Assembly (NCBI GenBank): GCA_021325615.1 | Contig: JAJPGU010000018.1 | Span: forward strand, 1-37,574 | Source: Nitrososphaerota archaeon | GTDB taxonomy: Archaea > Thermoproteota > Nitrososphaeria > Nitrososphaerales > Nitrosopumilaceae | Reading direction: 5' to 3' | Length of the DNA stretch: 37,574 bases | Shown here: one piece after another, positions 8,069 through 16,411 of the stretch | Position numbering within the stretch: position 1 is the first letter of the stretch | Layout of the letters: each line of letters opens with the position of its first letter | The notes under the pieces: model-generated | Told to the model about the DNA's origin: nothing | What the model saw: only the letters and a program-made list of their open reading frames with translations | The model's database searches: none | Translations under genes and position numbers: made by a program

Positions 8069-9242
8069 CAGGTTTCATTATTTCCCTGAGCATGATTGTG
8101 GCATATGAGCCGCGGGACAGCGTGAAACTGAGATAGGGTTCTTCCGCGGCAAACTCGCTGCACTTGATGATTGATTGCCTGAACCCTCCCTCAGAGCTCA
8201 CCTCCTGCATTTCCTTGATAAAAAAATCCTTGGCCGTGGTTTGCTCTTCCTCGAGCACCTTTGCTATCTGGTATTCGAACCTGTTCTTTTTTGAATAGGA
8301 ATACCCGACTAGGGGGACTGCGAGCCTCTGCTCCGGGTCATTCTGGTATCTTCCAAGGCTGTCGTCCCTGTCGTAACATACGTCATTTGCCTGGGGCCTG
8401 GTGAGATCCTCGCCCATCTCGTATGCCATGCTTACCGTGCGGTTGAAGATGTACGATTGGTAAGCCTCCACAAAAAACCTCCGCAGTGAGATGGGTATGG
8501 AATGCAGGGCCCGAAGGGGACTGCCGTGTTCAACCATTTCCTTAAGGACAAGTCTCTCCAGGTCCATCCTGGGCGGGACTTGGGGCAGGACCTTGGCATA
8601 TTTGGCTCTGTCCTTGAGTTCTTCCCTGATCATGTTGTTCTCAGGAAGATCGTATTCCGAGGTCTCGGAAAGCAGGGCGCCTACGGCCTGCTCAAAGTCT
8701 CTCTTTACGATTGACCTTCCGACGAGGTGGGACACGGGCCTCCTGCTGCCAAACCTCTGGTATCCGTAGAAATTGAGCACACTGTTGTACCCGTCAAAAG
8801 CCGACACGCGTGTAAAGTCTGCCCCCTCTATCTTTATCCTAAAGTGGTTTCCAACCATGTCTTTTTTCGTAAGGGGCTTCTTGAGGAAGCCTATCCTCTG
8901 TATTGAGTAGCGATTTGTTTTAATGTCCTCATGGCGGTTGGACGTGCTCATGTCACAAACAAACTGTTCTGTAGTAGCGTTTGCATCCTTGAGACCAAGG
9001 GCTTTCAGCCTTATTCCGTGTCTTTTGAGCAGATCTGCAAGGGCATGATTTGTATCTATTCCTGATTTCTTTAGCTTGTATACTGCATAACCTCCAGAAT
9101 CAGAAATCTTTTCAAGCGCAGTTTTGCGCAAAACCTCTGAAACAAAGAACTGGTCGTCTGATACACGAATGGTTCCGCCGGCTCCGATACCTTTGGTGCA
9201 GTAGGCCGAGATTCCTATTATCTTGTCTATCTTTGGAACCAC
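8043..9242 (-). CDS. truD: tRNA pseudouridine synthase D (TruD/Pus7 family)
   Basis: 399 residues. The TruD signature GLKDANATTEQ is present with catalytic nucleophile D86, followed by NFYGYQRFGSRRP (the family's NYFGxQRFG) and the insertion domain characteristic of TruD/Pus7. The C-terminus has LPLVGY-like VPLVGYSYS and a final FTLSRGSYATIMLREIMKP. It should convert a uridine in tRNA (position 13 in the E. coli and archaeal enzymes) to pseudouridine. The start is GTG, three bases after the stop of the upstream propeller gene, and the end overlaps the NHLRC2-like gene, so the three look like one operon. Confidence 0.93.
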   Translation of the reverse strand: MVPKIDKIIGISAYCTKGIGAGGTIRVSDDQFFVSEVLRKTALEKISDSGGYAVYKLKKSGIDTNHALADLLKRHGIRLKALGLKDANATTEQFVCDMSTSNRHEDIKTNRYSIQRIGFLKKPLTKKDMVGNHFRIKIEGADFTRVSAFDGYNSVLNFYGYQRFGSRRPVSHLVGRSIVKRDFEQAVGALLSETSEYDLPENNMIREELKDRAKYAKVLPQVPPRMDLERLVLKEMVEHGSPLRALHSIPISLRRFFVEAYQSYIFNRTVSMAYEMGEDLTRPQANDVCYDRDDSLGRYQNDPEQRLAVPLVGYSYSKKNRFEYQIAKVLEEEQTTAKDFFIKEMQEVSSEGGFRQSIIKCSEFAAEEPYLSFTLSRGSYATIMLREIMKPDDPVAAGF

Positions 9243-9245
9243 TTC

Positions 9246-10790
9246 TTACTGTATGGTGACAGTGATGAACTGGGAGATGGTGATGTCTTGGTACCTTCCG
9301 CTGACCAGCACCTTGTATGTCCCTGAAAGTGCAAAGTCGTCGGCTGCAAGGTTCAATGAAATAGTTTTCGGCTTGTCAAGGGTGACTGCCTTGTCTGAAA
9401 GTACTGCTCTGAGGTCCTGGGTGCTTGCGGTCTGTTGGGTTATGATGTCAACGGGCGCGGTTAGCTGATCATTTGGATTCAGGGTGACGTTGACTGTTTC
9501 ATTCTGGCCTCTGTGGAGAGTAACGTCCGTAGTGGATGTCGCAAGGGATAATGGTAGAGGCGCGTTGGCGTCTAGCTCGCCTATGTTGTTTTCCACCCAT
9601 TCTGGGAACCATACCTTGTCATGGGCAACAGTAAAGTCCAAGACTTGGGCAACGCCGCAATCCGTAAGGTTTCCGCAGTCGGACCAATTGGGGTTCTTTG
9701 ACGGTACGAGATATTCCACAAGTGTGCCTTTTGCGGGGTCAAAAACTGCCAAGGAGTTTGCCACCTGCTCGTTAAACCAAAGCCTTCCGTGGTCGTCAAA
9801 CTGGTTCCAATAAGGCCTTGTAATTGGGGTCTTTATGAGTCCTGACGCGTTGCCATACGTCGAAACTTGTGGGGGCGAGGTGATGTACTTGGTAAACTGC
9901 TGGGTCTGGGGATCGAAACTGATGAACATGCTGCTTGCGGTATCAGTTATCCACAGCTTGCCACCTGAGCTAACGGAAATTCCATTTGGCGCCAAGATCC
10001 CTTGCGGGAGTGTGTAATTTGAAAACTGGGAAGTCTGCGGGTCGTACTTTATGAGTGAGCCTCCAAGCTGATAGGTCCACACGGTATACCAAATGTCTCC
10101 TGTCGGATCAACCGTCACATCGCTTGTGAAGTTATAACTCCCAGGTGAGTTGATGTTGATTGCCTTCAGGTCTGGGCCCGTTTGGTTTGTGCTAAAGACT
10201 GCTATCTTTCTACCTTCAAAGTCATTAATTACAAGGTCAGATCCGTCCGGCCTTATCATCTGGGGGAAGGCATCTGACTGCCCTGGGGTTTTTGGAAAGA
10301 CGAAACTGGAATAGGTTTTGGTCTTCGTGTCAAATTCCCAGATGAGGTTGTGCTGGGAGTCACTGAACCATATGTTTCCGTCCGGTTCGTAGTAGATTCC
10401 CCATGTCATTGATTTCTCACCCTTCTGCCAGAGGGGATTGTCAAATTCTTGGAAGGCATGTGTCTGTGGATCGAACATGGCCAAATTTCCAGTATTGGTT
10501 TCCGTAAACCAGACGTTGCCTGAGGGGTCCGTTGTAATCGAAAGTGGCTGAGTGCAAAGCGTTGGGATCTTATACTCTGTGATGTACTTTGTGGATTTGG
10601 TGTCATTTTCGCTCTGACAGAATGTCGTCCTCTTGTCGGGAGCATAGTTGTCTTCTGGGGTGTTTGTAAGGGGGACTTGGTTTGACTGCTGGTTAGGCCT
10701 GAAAAAACCAGCCCCGACTGCTGCTACAGTTGAAATTACGAAAACGGCCATAAAACCGATAGCTAAAAGCTTTCTTACGCTTTTTCTCAC
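9246..10790 (-). CDS. Secreted Vgb-like (streptogramin lyase-type) beta-propeller protein
   Basis: 514 residues from GTG 10790, with a signal peptide (about 8-28). Repeated blades follow the virginiamycin B lyase pattern: PSGNVWFTETNTGNLAMFDP, PDGNIWFSDSQHNLIWEFD, PTGDIWYTVWTYQLGGSLIK, SGGKLWITDTASSMFISFDP and HGRLWFNEQVANSLAVFDP. A C-terminal Ig-like domain of about 100 residues follows. True antibiotic lyase activity should not be assumed; most archaeal relatives are uncharacterised secreted propellers. A TATA-like box (10814-10822) sits 28 bases upstream, at the end of the DUF167 gene. It is the first gene of the likely operon with truD and the NHLRC2-like gene. Confidence 0.8.
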   Translation of the reverse strand: MRKSVRKLLAIGFMAVFVISTVAAVGAGFFRPNQQSNQVPLTNTPEDNYAPDKRTTFCQSENDTKSTKYITEYKIPTLCTQPLSITTDPSGNVWFTETNTGNLAMFDPQTHAFQEFDNPLWQKGEKSMTWGIYYEPDGNIWFSDSQHNLIWEFDTKTKTYSSFVFPKTPGQSDAFPQMIRPDGSDLVINDFEGRKIAVFSTNQTGPDLKAININSPGSYNFTSDVTVDPTGDIWYTVWTYQLGGSLIKYDPQTSQFSNYTLPQGILAPNGISVSSGGKLWITDTASSMFISFDPQTQQFTKYITSPPQVSTYGNASGLIKTPITRPYWNQFDDHGRLWFNEQVANSLAVFDPAKGTLVEYLVPSKNPNWSDCGNLTDCGVAQVLDFTVAHDKVWFPEWVENNIGELDANAPLPLSLATSTTDVTLHRGQNETVNVTLNPNDQLTAPVDIITQQTASTQDLRAVLSDKAVTLDKPKTISLNLAADDFALSGTYKVLVSGRYQDITISQFITVTIQ

Positions 10791-10814
10791 ACAAAAAGTG
10801 CAGTTTTTACCATG

Positions 10815-11048
10815 TTATATCTTATTCTCGTCAGACGGTTCTGCCACGTGAATGATCTTGCTTGTTGATTTTCCGCCCGAGACCAGACTGACGCTGGACT
10901 TGGGCACTTTGAAGTATTTGGCAATTTTTCTAATTATCTCGGCATTTGCCTCGCCCTTGCGGGGCCTCGAGACAACCCCAATCTCAATCCTGTCGCCCGT
11001 CACCTCGATATAGTCTCTATGGAATGTCACCGAAACCTTGTAGAGCAA
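10815..11048 (-). CDS. DUF167/UPF0235 (YggU-like) protein
   Basis: The core KVSVTFHRDYIEVTGDRIEI, VVSRPRKGEANAEIIRKIAK, YFKVPKSSVSLVSGGKSTSK is the DUF167 pattern, with the conserved KGxAN motif and the GxxSxxK element. I place the start at TTG 11048 (77 residues) because it lies 26 bases from a TATA-like box at 11070-11079. The open frame continues upstream to 11138, but that would overlap the divergent gene. The function of the family is unknown. Confidence 0.8.
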   Translation of the reverse strand: MLYKVSVTFHRDYIEVTGDRIEIGVVSRPRKGEANAEIIRKIAKYFKVPKSSVSLVSGGKSTSKIIHVAEPSDENKI

Positions 11049-11069
11049 TGATGCATGAATTTGCAAGGC

Positions 11070-11079
11070 AAATATTAAA
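11070..11079. promoter_or_regulatory. Shared bidirectional TATA box
   Basis: The near-symmetric AT-rich aaatattaaa lies about 24 bases before ATG 11098 on the plus strand and 26 bases before TTG 11048 on the minus strand. One box may therefore serve two divergent leaderless genes only 49 bases apart. Confidence 0.5.
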
Positions 11080-11097
11080 CTTCGATGTGGCACTAGC

Positions 11098-11325
11098 ATG
11101 TCAAACGATGATCTTGAGCGGGTCAGTCTGCTTGACACGGTAATGTCAAGGGGGATACACGCGCTTTCAAAGGCCCAACTAGAACGTCTTCACTACCTTC
11201 TAGAACAAAAAGACTACAGTCACGACGCGAAGGCACAAAGATCAAAAAGAAAACTTCTCAAAAAGATTTCAGTCGCAATTTTTGACTACGACGAAAAATT
11301 CTCCAATTCATTTAAAACAAGCTAG
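11098..11325 (+). CDS. Small soluble protein, function unknown
   Basis: 75 residues, charged and helical (LSKAQLERLHYLLEQKDYSH, then a very basic AKAQRSKRKLLKKI). Possible nucleic-acid binding is only a guess from the charge. The start is supported by the shared TATA box. It is followed 15 bases later by the VTT-domain gene on the same strand. Confidence 0.6.
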   Translation: MSNDDLERVSLLDTVMSRGIHALSKAQLERLHYLLEQKDYSHDAKAQRSKRKLLKKISVAIFDYDEKFSNSFKTS

Positions 11326-11340
11326 GGGCAAGGTCAGGCG

Positions 11341-11835
11341 ATGCTGGCGCAGACAATCCATGAAATATTTCATGATGCACTCTTCATCAAATATGGCCTT
11401 CTGGGACTTTTTTTCAACGGGATGTTCTCGTCATTCATACCGATTCCAACGGAACTGACCACCTCCACTCTGCTTCTGGGGGGCGCAAACCCGTATGACG
11501 TTTTTCTCGCACTGACGACGGGTTCCATAATAGGCGGATACATCGCTTACTACCTTGGCTACAACGGGAGACTGATTGGAAAATTTCGAAAATCAACCCC
11601 GAAATACGAAAAAAAAAGCGTAAGCATAATGTCAAAATACGGCTGGAGCACTGTAATTTTCTTCTCGCCCTGGATTCCGATAATAGGAGACATTGTATCA
11701 GTAATCGCCGGTACCAAAAGGTATAACATTCTAAAATATTCGATCGCAATGGTAACGGGCAAGGTTGTCAAGGCCATGGCAATTGTATTCTTTAGCGTCC
11801 ATTTTCTGCACTGGATCCTCCGGCTCTTGCACTAG
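11341..11835 (+). CDS. VTT/DedA-family membrane protein (YqaA-like)
   Basis: 164 residues with four or five hydrophobic segments and the VTT (SNARE-associated/DedA) pattern: an N-terminal re-entrant region FFNGMFSSFIPIPTELTTST, then GGYIAYYLGYNGR, and the hallmark second half FFSPWIPIIGDIVSVIAGTKR. Members act as lipid scramblase-like or flippase-like envelope proteins in bacteria; in archaea the role is uncharacterised. It probably shares a transcript with the 75-residue gene upstream. Confidence 0.8.
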   Translation: MLAQTIHEIFHDALFIKYGLLGLFFNGMFSSFIPIPTELTTSTLLLGGANPYDVFLALTTGSIIGGYIAYYLGYNGRLIGKFRKSTPKYEKKSVSIMSKYGWSTVIFFSPWIPIIGDIVSVIAGTKRYNILKYSIAMVTGKVVKAMAIVFFSVHFLHWILRLLH

Positions 11836-11842
11836 ACCAAAG

Positions 11843-11850
11843 TTATATTA
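11843..11850 (+). promoter_or_regulatory. TATA box for the aminopeptidase gene
   Basis: The sequence ttatatta is centred 27 bases before GTG 11874. Confidence 0.5.
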
Positions 11851-11873
11851 CTCGTCCCTTAGAACCAAAATCT

Positions 11874-14363
11874 GTGAAAGAGGCCATACCAATTAACTAT
11901 GCTCTGGAGTTTGAGCCCGATTTTGCCAAGTTCAAGTTCAAGGGGAGGGCGGAGATTGCGGTCAAAATCGCGAGCCCTACAAGGCAGATCATACTAAATG
12001 CGGCGGAGCTTGAAATCAGGGACTGTGCGCTAGTTTCAAACGCAAAAACCATGAAGGCCAGGGTGCGTCTTGACGAGAAAAGAGAGGAAATGGTGATCAG
12101 CCTGCCCGAGAAGGTCTCAGGCAAGGCGTCGATTTTGATAAACTTTGTTGGCACGCTAAATGACAAGCTCGTCGGATTTTACAGGAGCAGGTACGAGCAT
12201 AATGGGAAAGAGAGGTTTCTGGCAACTACCCAGTTTGAGGCTGCTGATGCGAGAAGGGCCTTCCCCTGCTGGGACGAGCCCGAGGCAAAGGCGACCTTTG
12301 ATGTTTCCCTGCTTGTCGACCGCCAAATGACGGCCGTTTCAAACATGCCGGTAGTCGGAAAAACAAGGAAGGGCAACAAGGTGCTTTACAAGTTTGGTAA
12401 GACTCCGGTGATGTCAACGTACCTTCTTTATCTCGGAGTGGGGGATTTTGAATTCCTCCAAAGCAGGTCGGGAAGGACACTCGTAAGGATCGTCACCACG
12501 AGGGGCAAGAAAGAACTTGGAAAAAAGGCGATGGTTTTCACCAAGCAGTTCTTGTCATACTTTGAAAAGTACTTCAAGATTGCATATCCCTTGCCGAAGC
12601 TTGACATGATTGCAATACCAGACTTTGCCTCTGGGGCAATGGAGAACTGGGGGGCAATTACGTTCCGTGAGACCGTACTCCTTTATGACCCAAAGACTTC
12701 GTCCACCGATACACTGCAGCACATAGCGGAAGTCGTGGCCCACGAGCTGGCGCATCAGTGGTTTGGCAACCTGGTAACAATGAAGTGGTGGAACGACCTG
12801 TGGCTCAACGAGAGTTTCGCGACCTTTATGGCCACAAAGGCGGTGGACACGGTATACCCTGAATGGGACTTTTGGGACCAGTTTCTTATCTCTGAAATGA
12901 CCGGTGGCCTTAGCTTGGACTCGTTGAAATCATCCCACCCGATAGATGTGGACGTGAAAAGTCCTGCCGAAGTCAGACAGATATTTGACGAGATAAGCTA
13001 CAACAAGGGTGGAAGCGTCCTTCTGATGCTGGAAAACTTTATCGGGGAAGAAAACTTCAGAAAAGGACTTCATAGCTATCTGAAAAAACACGAATACTCG
13101 AACGCTACGACCGAAGATCTTTGGAATTCTTTAGGTTCCGCATCAAGAAAGCCGGTGAGGGTAATGATGAACAGCTGGGTAAAGCAAGTCGGTTTTCCGG
13201 TGGTGGAAGCATCTGGTATGGGAAAGAAAATCAGGCTGTCCCAGAAAAGATTCCTGTTGGAGGAAAAGGGGGCGCAACGGCGCGCAACCTGGATGATTCC
13301 GGTATCCGTGCGTATGGAAGGAGGGCAGGTGACAACGATGTTGCAAGGTCCCACCACCATCCCGCTGAAGGGAAACTGGTTTAAGGTAAACGATGGTCAG
13401 AAGGGCTTCTATAGGGTCATGTATGATGAGGCCTCGCTAGACCGCATCGGCAACTTGGTGGCAGAGAAAAGGATTTCTAACCTTGACCGATGGTCCATCC
13501 ACAACGATCTGTCCGCCATGGTGCTTGCCGGAAAGTACCCGTTGAAATACTATCTTGATTTTGTCAGGCATTACGAGGAAGAGGATGACTATGTAGTCCT
13601 GTCAGATATAATCGGATTCCTAAATTTCCTCCATTTCCAGTTTGCAGGGGAGGAATTCGGCGCCGAGATAAAGGAATTCAGCCAATTCTTCTTCAATGTC
13701 ATATTCCAAAGGATTGGATGGGATCCGGTAAAAGGCGAAAGACCGACCAAGGCTCTGCTGCGAAATATGCTTATCGGGTCGCTTGGAAGGCTCGACGATA
13801 AGCAGGTTTCTGAAGAGGCACGCTATAGGTTTTCTGGGCTGTCAGGACGCAGGACCCTGAACGCGGACCTTAGAAGCGCGGTGTATTCAACCGTGGCATG
13901 GAACGGGGATGCAGGGACGTACCGGAAGCTTTTGACAATGTATCGCAAGGCAGAAACGCAAGAAGAGAAGGTGCGCCTTCTTGGATCACTCGCAGCATTC
14001 AAGGACAAGAGACTGCTTGTCAAGACCCTTGCGTTTGCGCTATCAAAGGAGGTAAGGACACAGAACCTCTTTGTACCTGTGGCAAGAATGGTTGCAAATC
14101 CCCATGGGAAGGAACTGGTATGGCCATGGATACGGGCGAACTGGAAGGTTCTAGTGAAGAAATTCGGGGTTGGAAATCCGCTGTTAAATAGAATAGTGGG
14201 AAGTGTTTCTGTCATGGCAGACCTCGAAAAGGAAAGGGAGGTACGGGCCTTTTTTGCAAGGCATGGTGTCCCGGGAATCGAGATGAAGCTTGCCCAGAGC
14301 CTTGAAAGAATAAGGATCCATGCTAGATTCCTTGAAAACGCAAGGAAAGAATTTGGACAGTAG
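11874..14363 (+). CDS. M1-family zinc aminopeptidase (tricorn factor F2/F3-like)
   Basis: 829 residues. The GAMENWG exopeptidase motif (about 254-260) is followed by the zinc site HELAHQW (H290, H294) and E313 in WLNESF, the HEXXH-x18-E arrangement of gluzincins. The N-terminal beta domain, the thermolysin-like catalytic domain and the long helical C-terminal (ERAP1-C-like) domain are all present, so it is full length. It should trim N-terminal residues from peptides, probably downstream of the proteasome as the tricorn interacting factors do. No signal peptide, hence cytoplasmic. GTG 11874 is supported by a TATA box 27 bases upstream. Confidence 0.93.
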   Translation: MKEAIPINYALEFEPDFAKFKFKGRAEIAVKIASPTRQIILNAAELEIRDCALVSNAKTMKARVRLDEKREEMVISLPEKVSGKASILINFVGTLNDKLVGFYRSRYEHNGKERFLATTQFEAADARRAFPCWDEPEAKATFDVSLLVDRQMTAVSNMPVVGKTRKGNKVLYKFGKTPVMSTYLLYLGVGDFEFLQSRSGRTLVRIVTTRGKKELGKKAMVFTKQFLSYFEKYFKIAYPLPKLDMIAIPDFASGAMENWGAITFRETVLLYDPKTSSTDTLQHIAEVVAHELAHQWFGNLVTMKWWNDLWLNESFATFMATKAVDTVYPEWDFWDQFLISEMTGGLSLDSLKSSHPIDVDVKSPAEVRQIFDEISYNKGGSVLLMLENFIGEENFRKGLHSYLKKHEYSNATTEDLWNSLGSASRKPVRVMMNSWVKQVGFPVVEASGMGKKIRLSQKRFLLEEKGAQRRATWMIPVSVRMEGGQVTTMLQGPTTIPLKGNWFKVNDGQKGFYRVMYDEASLDRIGNLVAEKRISNLDRWSIHNDLSAMVLAGKYPLKYYLDFVRHYEEEDDYVVLSDIIGFLNFLHFQFAGEEFGAEIKEFSQFFFNVIFQRIGWDPVKGERPTKALLRNMLIGSLGRLDDKQVSEEARYRFSGLSGRRTLNADLRSAVYSTVAWNGDAGTYRKLLTMYRKAETQEEKVRLLGSLAAFKDKRLLVKTLAFALSKEVRTQNLFVPVARMVANPHGKELVWPWIRANWKVLVKKFGVGNPLLNRIVGSVSVMADLEKEREVRAFFARHGVPGIEMKLAQSLERIRIHARFLENARKEFGQ

Positions 14364-14416
14364 CATCCCAAAAAAATTTCTCAATGTTTAATAGTGTCAT
14401 AAAATCAGCAACGCTG

Positions 14417-14629
14417 ATGAAAAACCCATCCCCGCAAAAACTTAGGGTGATAACTATAATGTTCTTTGTGGCCGGGGCATGGGGGCTTTCCATAGGGTTG
14501 TTTTATTTTGCAAACCCGAGCTTTCCTCTCACCGCCCTTGGGATTGTCAACCTGGTGCTGGGCATTTTCCTTGGATTCAAGCAGTTGAGAAAAAACAATC
14601 CTGATAACCTCAGAAGGAAAGAAAAATAG
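14417..14629 (+). CDS. Small two-helix membrane protein
   Basis: 70 residues from ATG 14417, chosen because a TTTAATA element lies about 27 bases upstream; an upstream in-frame ATG at 14384 would give 81 residues but overlaps that element. Two membrane helices (about 10-30 and 36-54) precede a very basic tail rich in Lys and Arg. Function unknown. Confidence 0.6.
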   Translation: MKNPSPQKLRVITIMFFVAGAWGLSIGLFYFANPSFPLTALGIVNLVLGIFLGFKQLRKNNPDNLRRKEK

Positions 14630-14654
14630 CAAGACCGGCAACAATTTGGAACTC

Positions 14655-14666
14655 TTTTTATAATTA
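14655..14666 (+). promoter_or_regulatory. TATA box for the antiporter gene
   Basis: The sequence tttttataatta is centred 27 bases before ATG 14687; another ATG at 14673 is out of frame. Confidence 0.5.
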
Positions 14667-14686
14667 TCTACCATGAAGGTTACGGG

Positions 14687-15964
14687 ATGGTCGACATAAG
14701 CATTGGCTCCCTCCTCAGGACCGAGTGGGTTATTCCAATTTTCCTCGGAATGATTTTTCTTGCCTCGCTGCTGGCAAACAAGATAAGGATACCATATACG
14801 ATGGTGCTTGTGGGGGTGGGGATAGCCGTTTCACTCGCACACGTGTCGGGCGTAGGATCAATCGACCAGTCCAGGTTTCAGGTGGATCCGAAACTGATCC
14901 TATACTTCATAGTGCCTCCGCTCATCTTTGAGGCGATGATGAAGATAGACAGGGAACAGTTCAAGACAATAAGGATTTCATCGTTGCTTCTTTCAACACT
15001 GGGGGTAGTTCTTGCCACGTTAGTGGGAGGTTTTCTGCTGTCTTATGTGGCGGGGCTTCCGACCATCGTGGCATTTGCCTTTGCTGCCTTGATTGCACCA
15101 ACTGACGCTGCCATAGTCATTGAGGTATTCAAAAGGATCAAGGCGCCTCAGGCATTAACAGCACTGATGCAGTCTGAGGCTAGCTTCAATGACGCCACGG
15201 GAATTGTCGTATTCTCATCCATAATGGCAATTGCACTTGCGCAAGGATCCGCCCTTAGTGCACCAGCTGGGCTTGAACAGATACACCTTGACATTCTGGG
15301 CCAGTTGGGTCACTTTGCCTTGGTCTTTTTCGGCGGGATAGCGGTAGGACTTGGGTTCGCAATGGCTGCAAGGCTGCTCATAAAGCTAATGGACGAGCCG
15401 CTGCCTGAAACGGCCCTTTCAGTTGCCGTCCTATTTGGCTCCGTCGTTGTGGCAAACGCATTGCAGCTGTCGGGGCTTGTCGCCGCGGCGGCATCTGGGC
15501 TATATTTTGGTAACTTGGTCATGAAAGGAAAGGGGATAATGAGCGAGAAGGCTCGGATGTACAGCTCGCATTTTTGGGACATGATTGCATTTTTTGCAAA
15601 CTCGGTGGCATTCCTGTACCTTGGGCTCAGTATGGACATTCAAAGTATGGGGAGGAACCTGCCGTTGATCGCAATGGCCTTTGGCGCAGTACTTGCAGCA
15701 AGAGCGGCCTCGACATATCCAATCCTTGCCGCAACCCACAGGTTCACAAAGGAAAAATGGCCCAACACATGGAGGCATGTCGTTATGATAGGGGGAATGC
15801 GCGGGGCGCTTTCTGTGGCACTTGTGGCAACCCTCCCTGAGAGCACCTTCAAGGAGATACTGGAGCCAATAACGTTTGGCGTAGTACTCTCGTCGCTTCT
15901 AGTGCAGTACCCGGTGCTTTCAAGATACATGCGAAGGACTTTTCCTGAGGCAGTGTCCCCCTGA
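14687..15964 (+). CDS. CPA1-type Na+/H+ antiporter (NhaP-like)
   Basis: 425 residues with about 12-13 membrane helices. The CPA1 ion-site motifs are visible: IVPPLIFEAMMKID in the third or fourth helix, AALIAPTDAAIV with D140, and SEASFNDATGIVVF with N168-D169, the Asn-Asp pair typical of electroneutral CPA1 exchangers. A later GGMRGALSVAL matches the conserved G-RG block. It lacks the long cytoplasmic TrkA-C tail of some relatives. It should exchange cytoplasmic Na+ (or K+) for protons, serving pH and salt balance. Confidence 0.92.
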   Translation: MVDISIGSLLRTEWVIPIFLGMIFLASLLANKIRIPYTMVLVGVGIAVSLAHVSGVGSIDQSRFQVDPKLILYFIVPPLIFEAMMKIDREQFKTIRISSLLLSTLGVVLATLVGGFLLSYVAGLPTIVAFAFAALIAPTDAAIVIEVFKRIKAPQALTALMQSEASFNDATGIVVFSSIMAIALAQGSALSAPAGLEQIHLDILGQLGHFALVFFGGIAVGLGFAMAARLLIKLMDEPLPETALSVAVLFGSVVVANALQLSGLVAAAASGLYFGNLVMKGKGIMSEKARMYSSHFWDMIAFFANSVAFLYLGLSMDIQSMGRNLPLIAMAFGAVLAARAASTYPILAATHRFTKEKWPNTWRHVVMIGGMRGALSVALVATLPESTFKEILEPITFGVVLSSLLVQYPVLSRYMRRTFPEAVSP

Positions 15965-16411
15965 GGATCAACTCCTGTGCCTTGGGGGTTCAAATTTGCG
16001 GCACCTATCCCACACAGGGCAGTGGTCTTTTTCCATAAGACGGCCATCTTGGTCGCAGTTTTGTCATATCCGATGCTAGGCAGGAAGGTTACTGGGGATT
16101 CCTACGCAATTTTTAATATGTATAAGACGATCGTTTTCTAAAATGCCAATCTCGCAAAAAAATGCCGGGGGAAAGGAGTCAAGCATAAATTCAGGAATGA
16201 AATTATGTATTGTAAATCCGGTTTTCCGAAATAAAATGACGCAGGTTGACGCAGGTAGACGCAGCCTGACACAGGCTGGCACGGTAAGATTTTCAATTAC
16301 CAATGATAAATGTCCTGATTGGATGGAAGGGGTTGGAATGTGTACCGTAAGTATAACAAATGCGTTAACAATTTTAAGACCTGCACATATCAATATGGAA
16401 GGGAATGAATA
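15965..16411. other. 447-bp intergenic region with tandem repeats
   Basis: This stretch separates the antiporter gene from the RHH gene. It holds an AT-rich TATA-like stretch near 16110-16120, the 10-bp tandem repeat array (16237-16286), a second AT element near 16373 and a short inverted repeat CATAT-CA-ATATG (16387-16398) before the RHH start. A frame from ATG 16143 to 16412 is open but looks non-coding in composition. No RNA gene is convincing. Confidence 0.5.
16237..16286. repeat. 10-bp tandem repeat, about four to five copies
   Basis: Units read tgacgcaggt, tgacgcaggt, agacgcagcc, tgacacaggc, then a decayed tggcacggta. The period of 10 bp is about one helical turn. It lies about 125-175 bases upstream of the RHH gene start. 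Confidence 0.75.

Noticed and set aside
9223-10017. Plus-strand frames opposite the Vgb-like gene
   Set aside because: These are antisense shadows of a gene with clear propeller repeats.
9246-10790. Antibiotic resistance (streptogramin lyase) function
   Set aside because: Similarity rests on the propeller repeats only; the protein is longer, secreted and has an added Ig-like domain, so resistance should not be inferred.
13823-14371. 182-codon minus-strand frame opposite the aminopeptidase
   Set aside because: Shadow of the conserved C-terminal domain of the M1 enzyme.
15980-16010. tRNA-like ggttcaaat T-loop motif
   Set aside because: The flanking bases do not form a T-stem or acceptor stem, and no D-arm or anticodon arm can be drawn.
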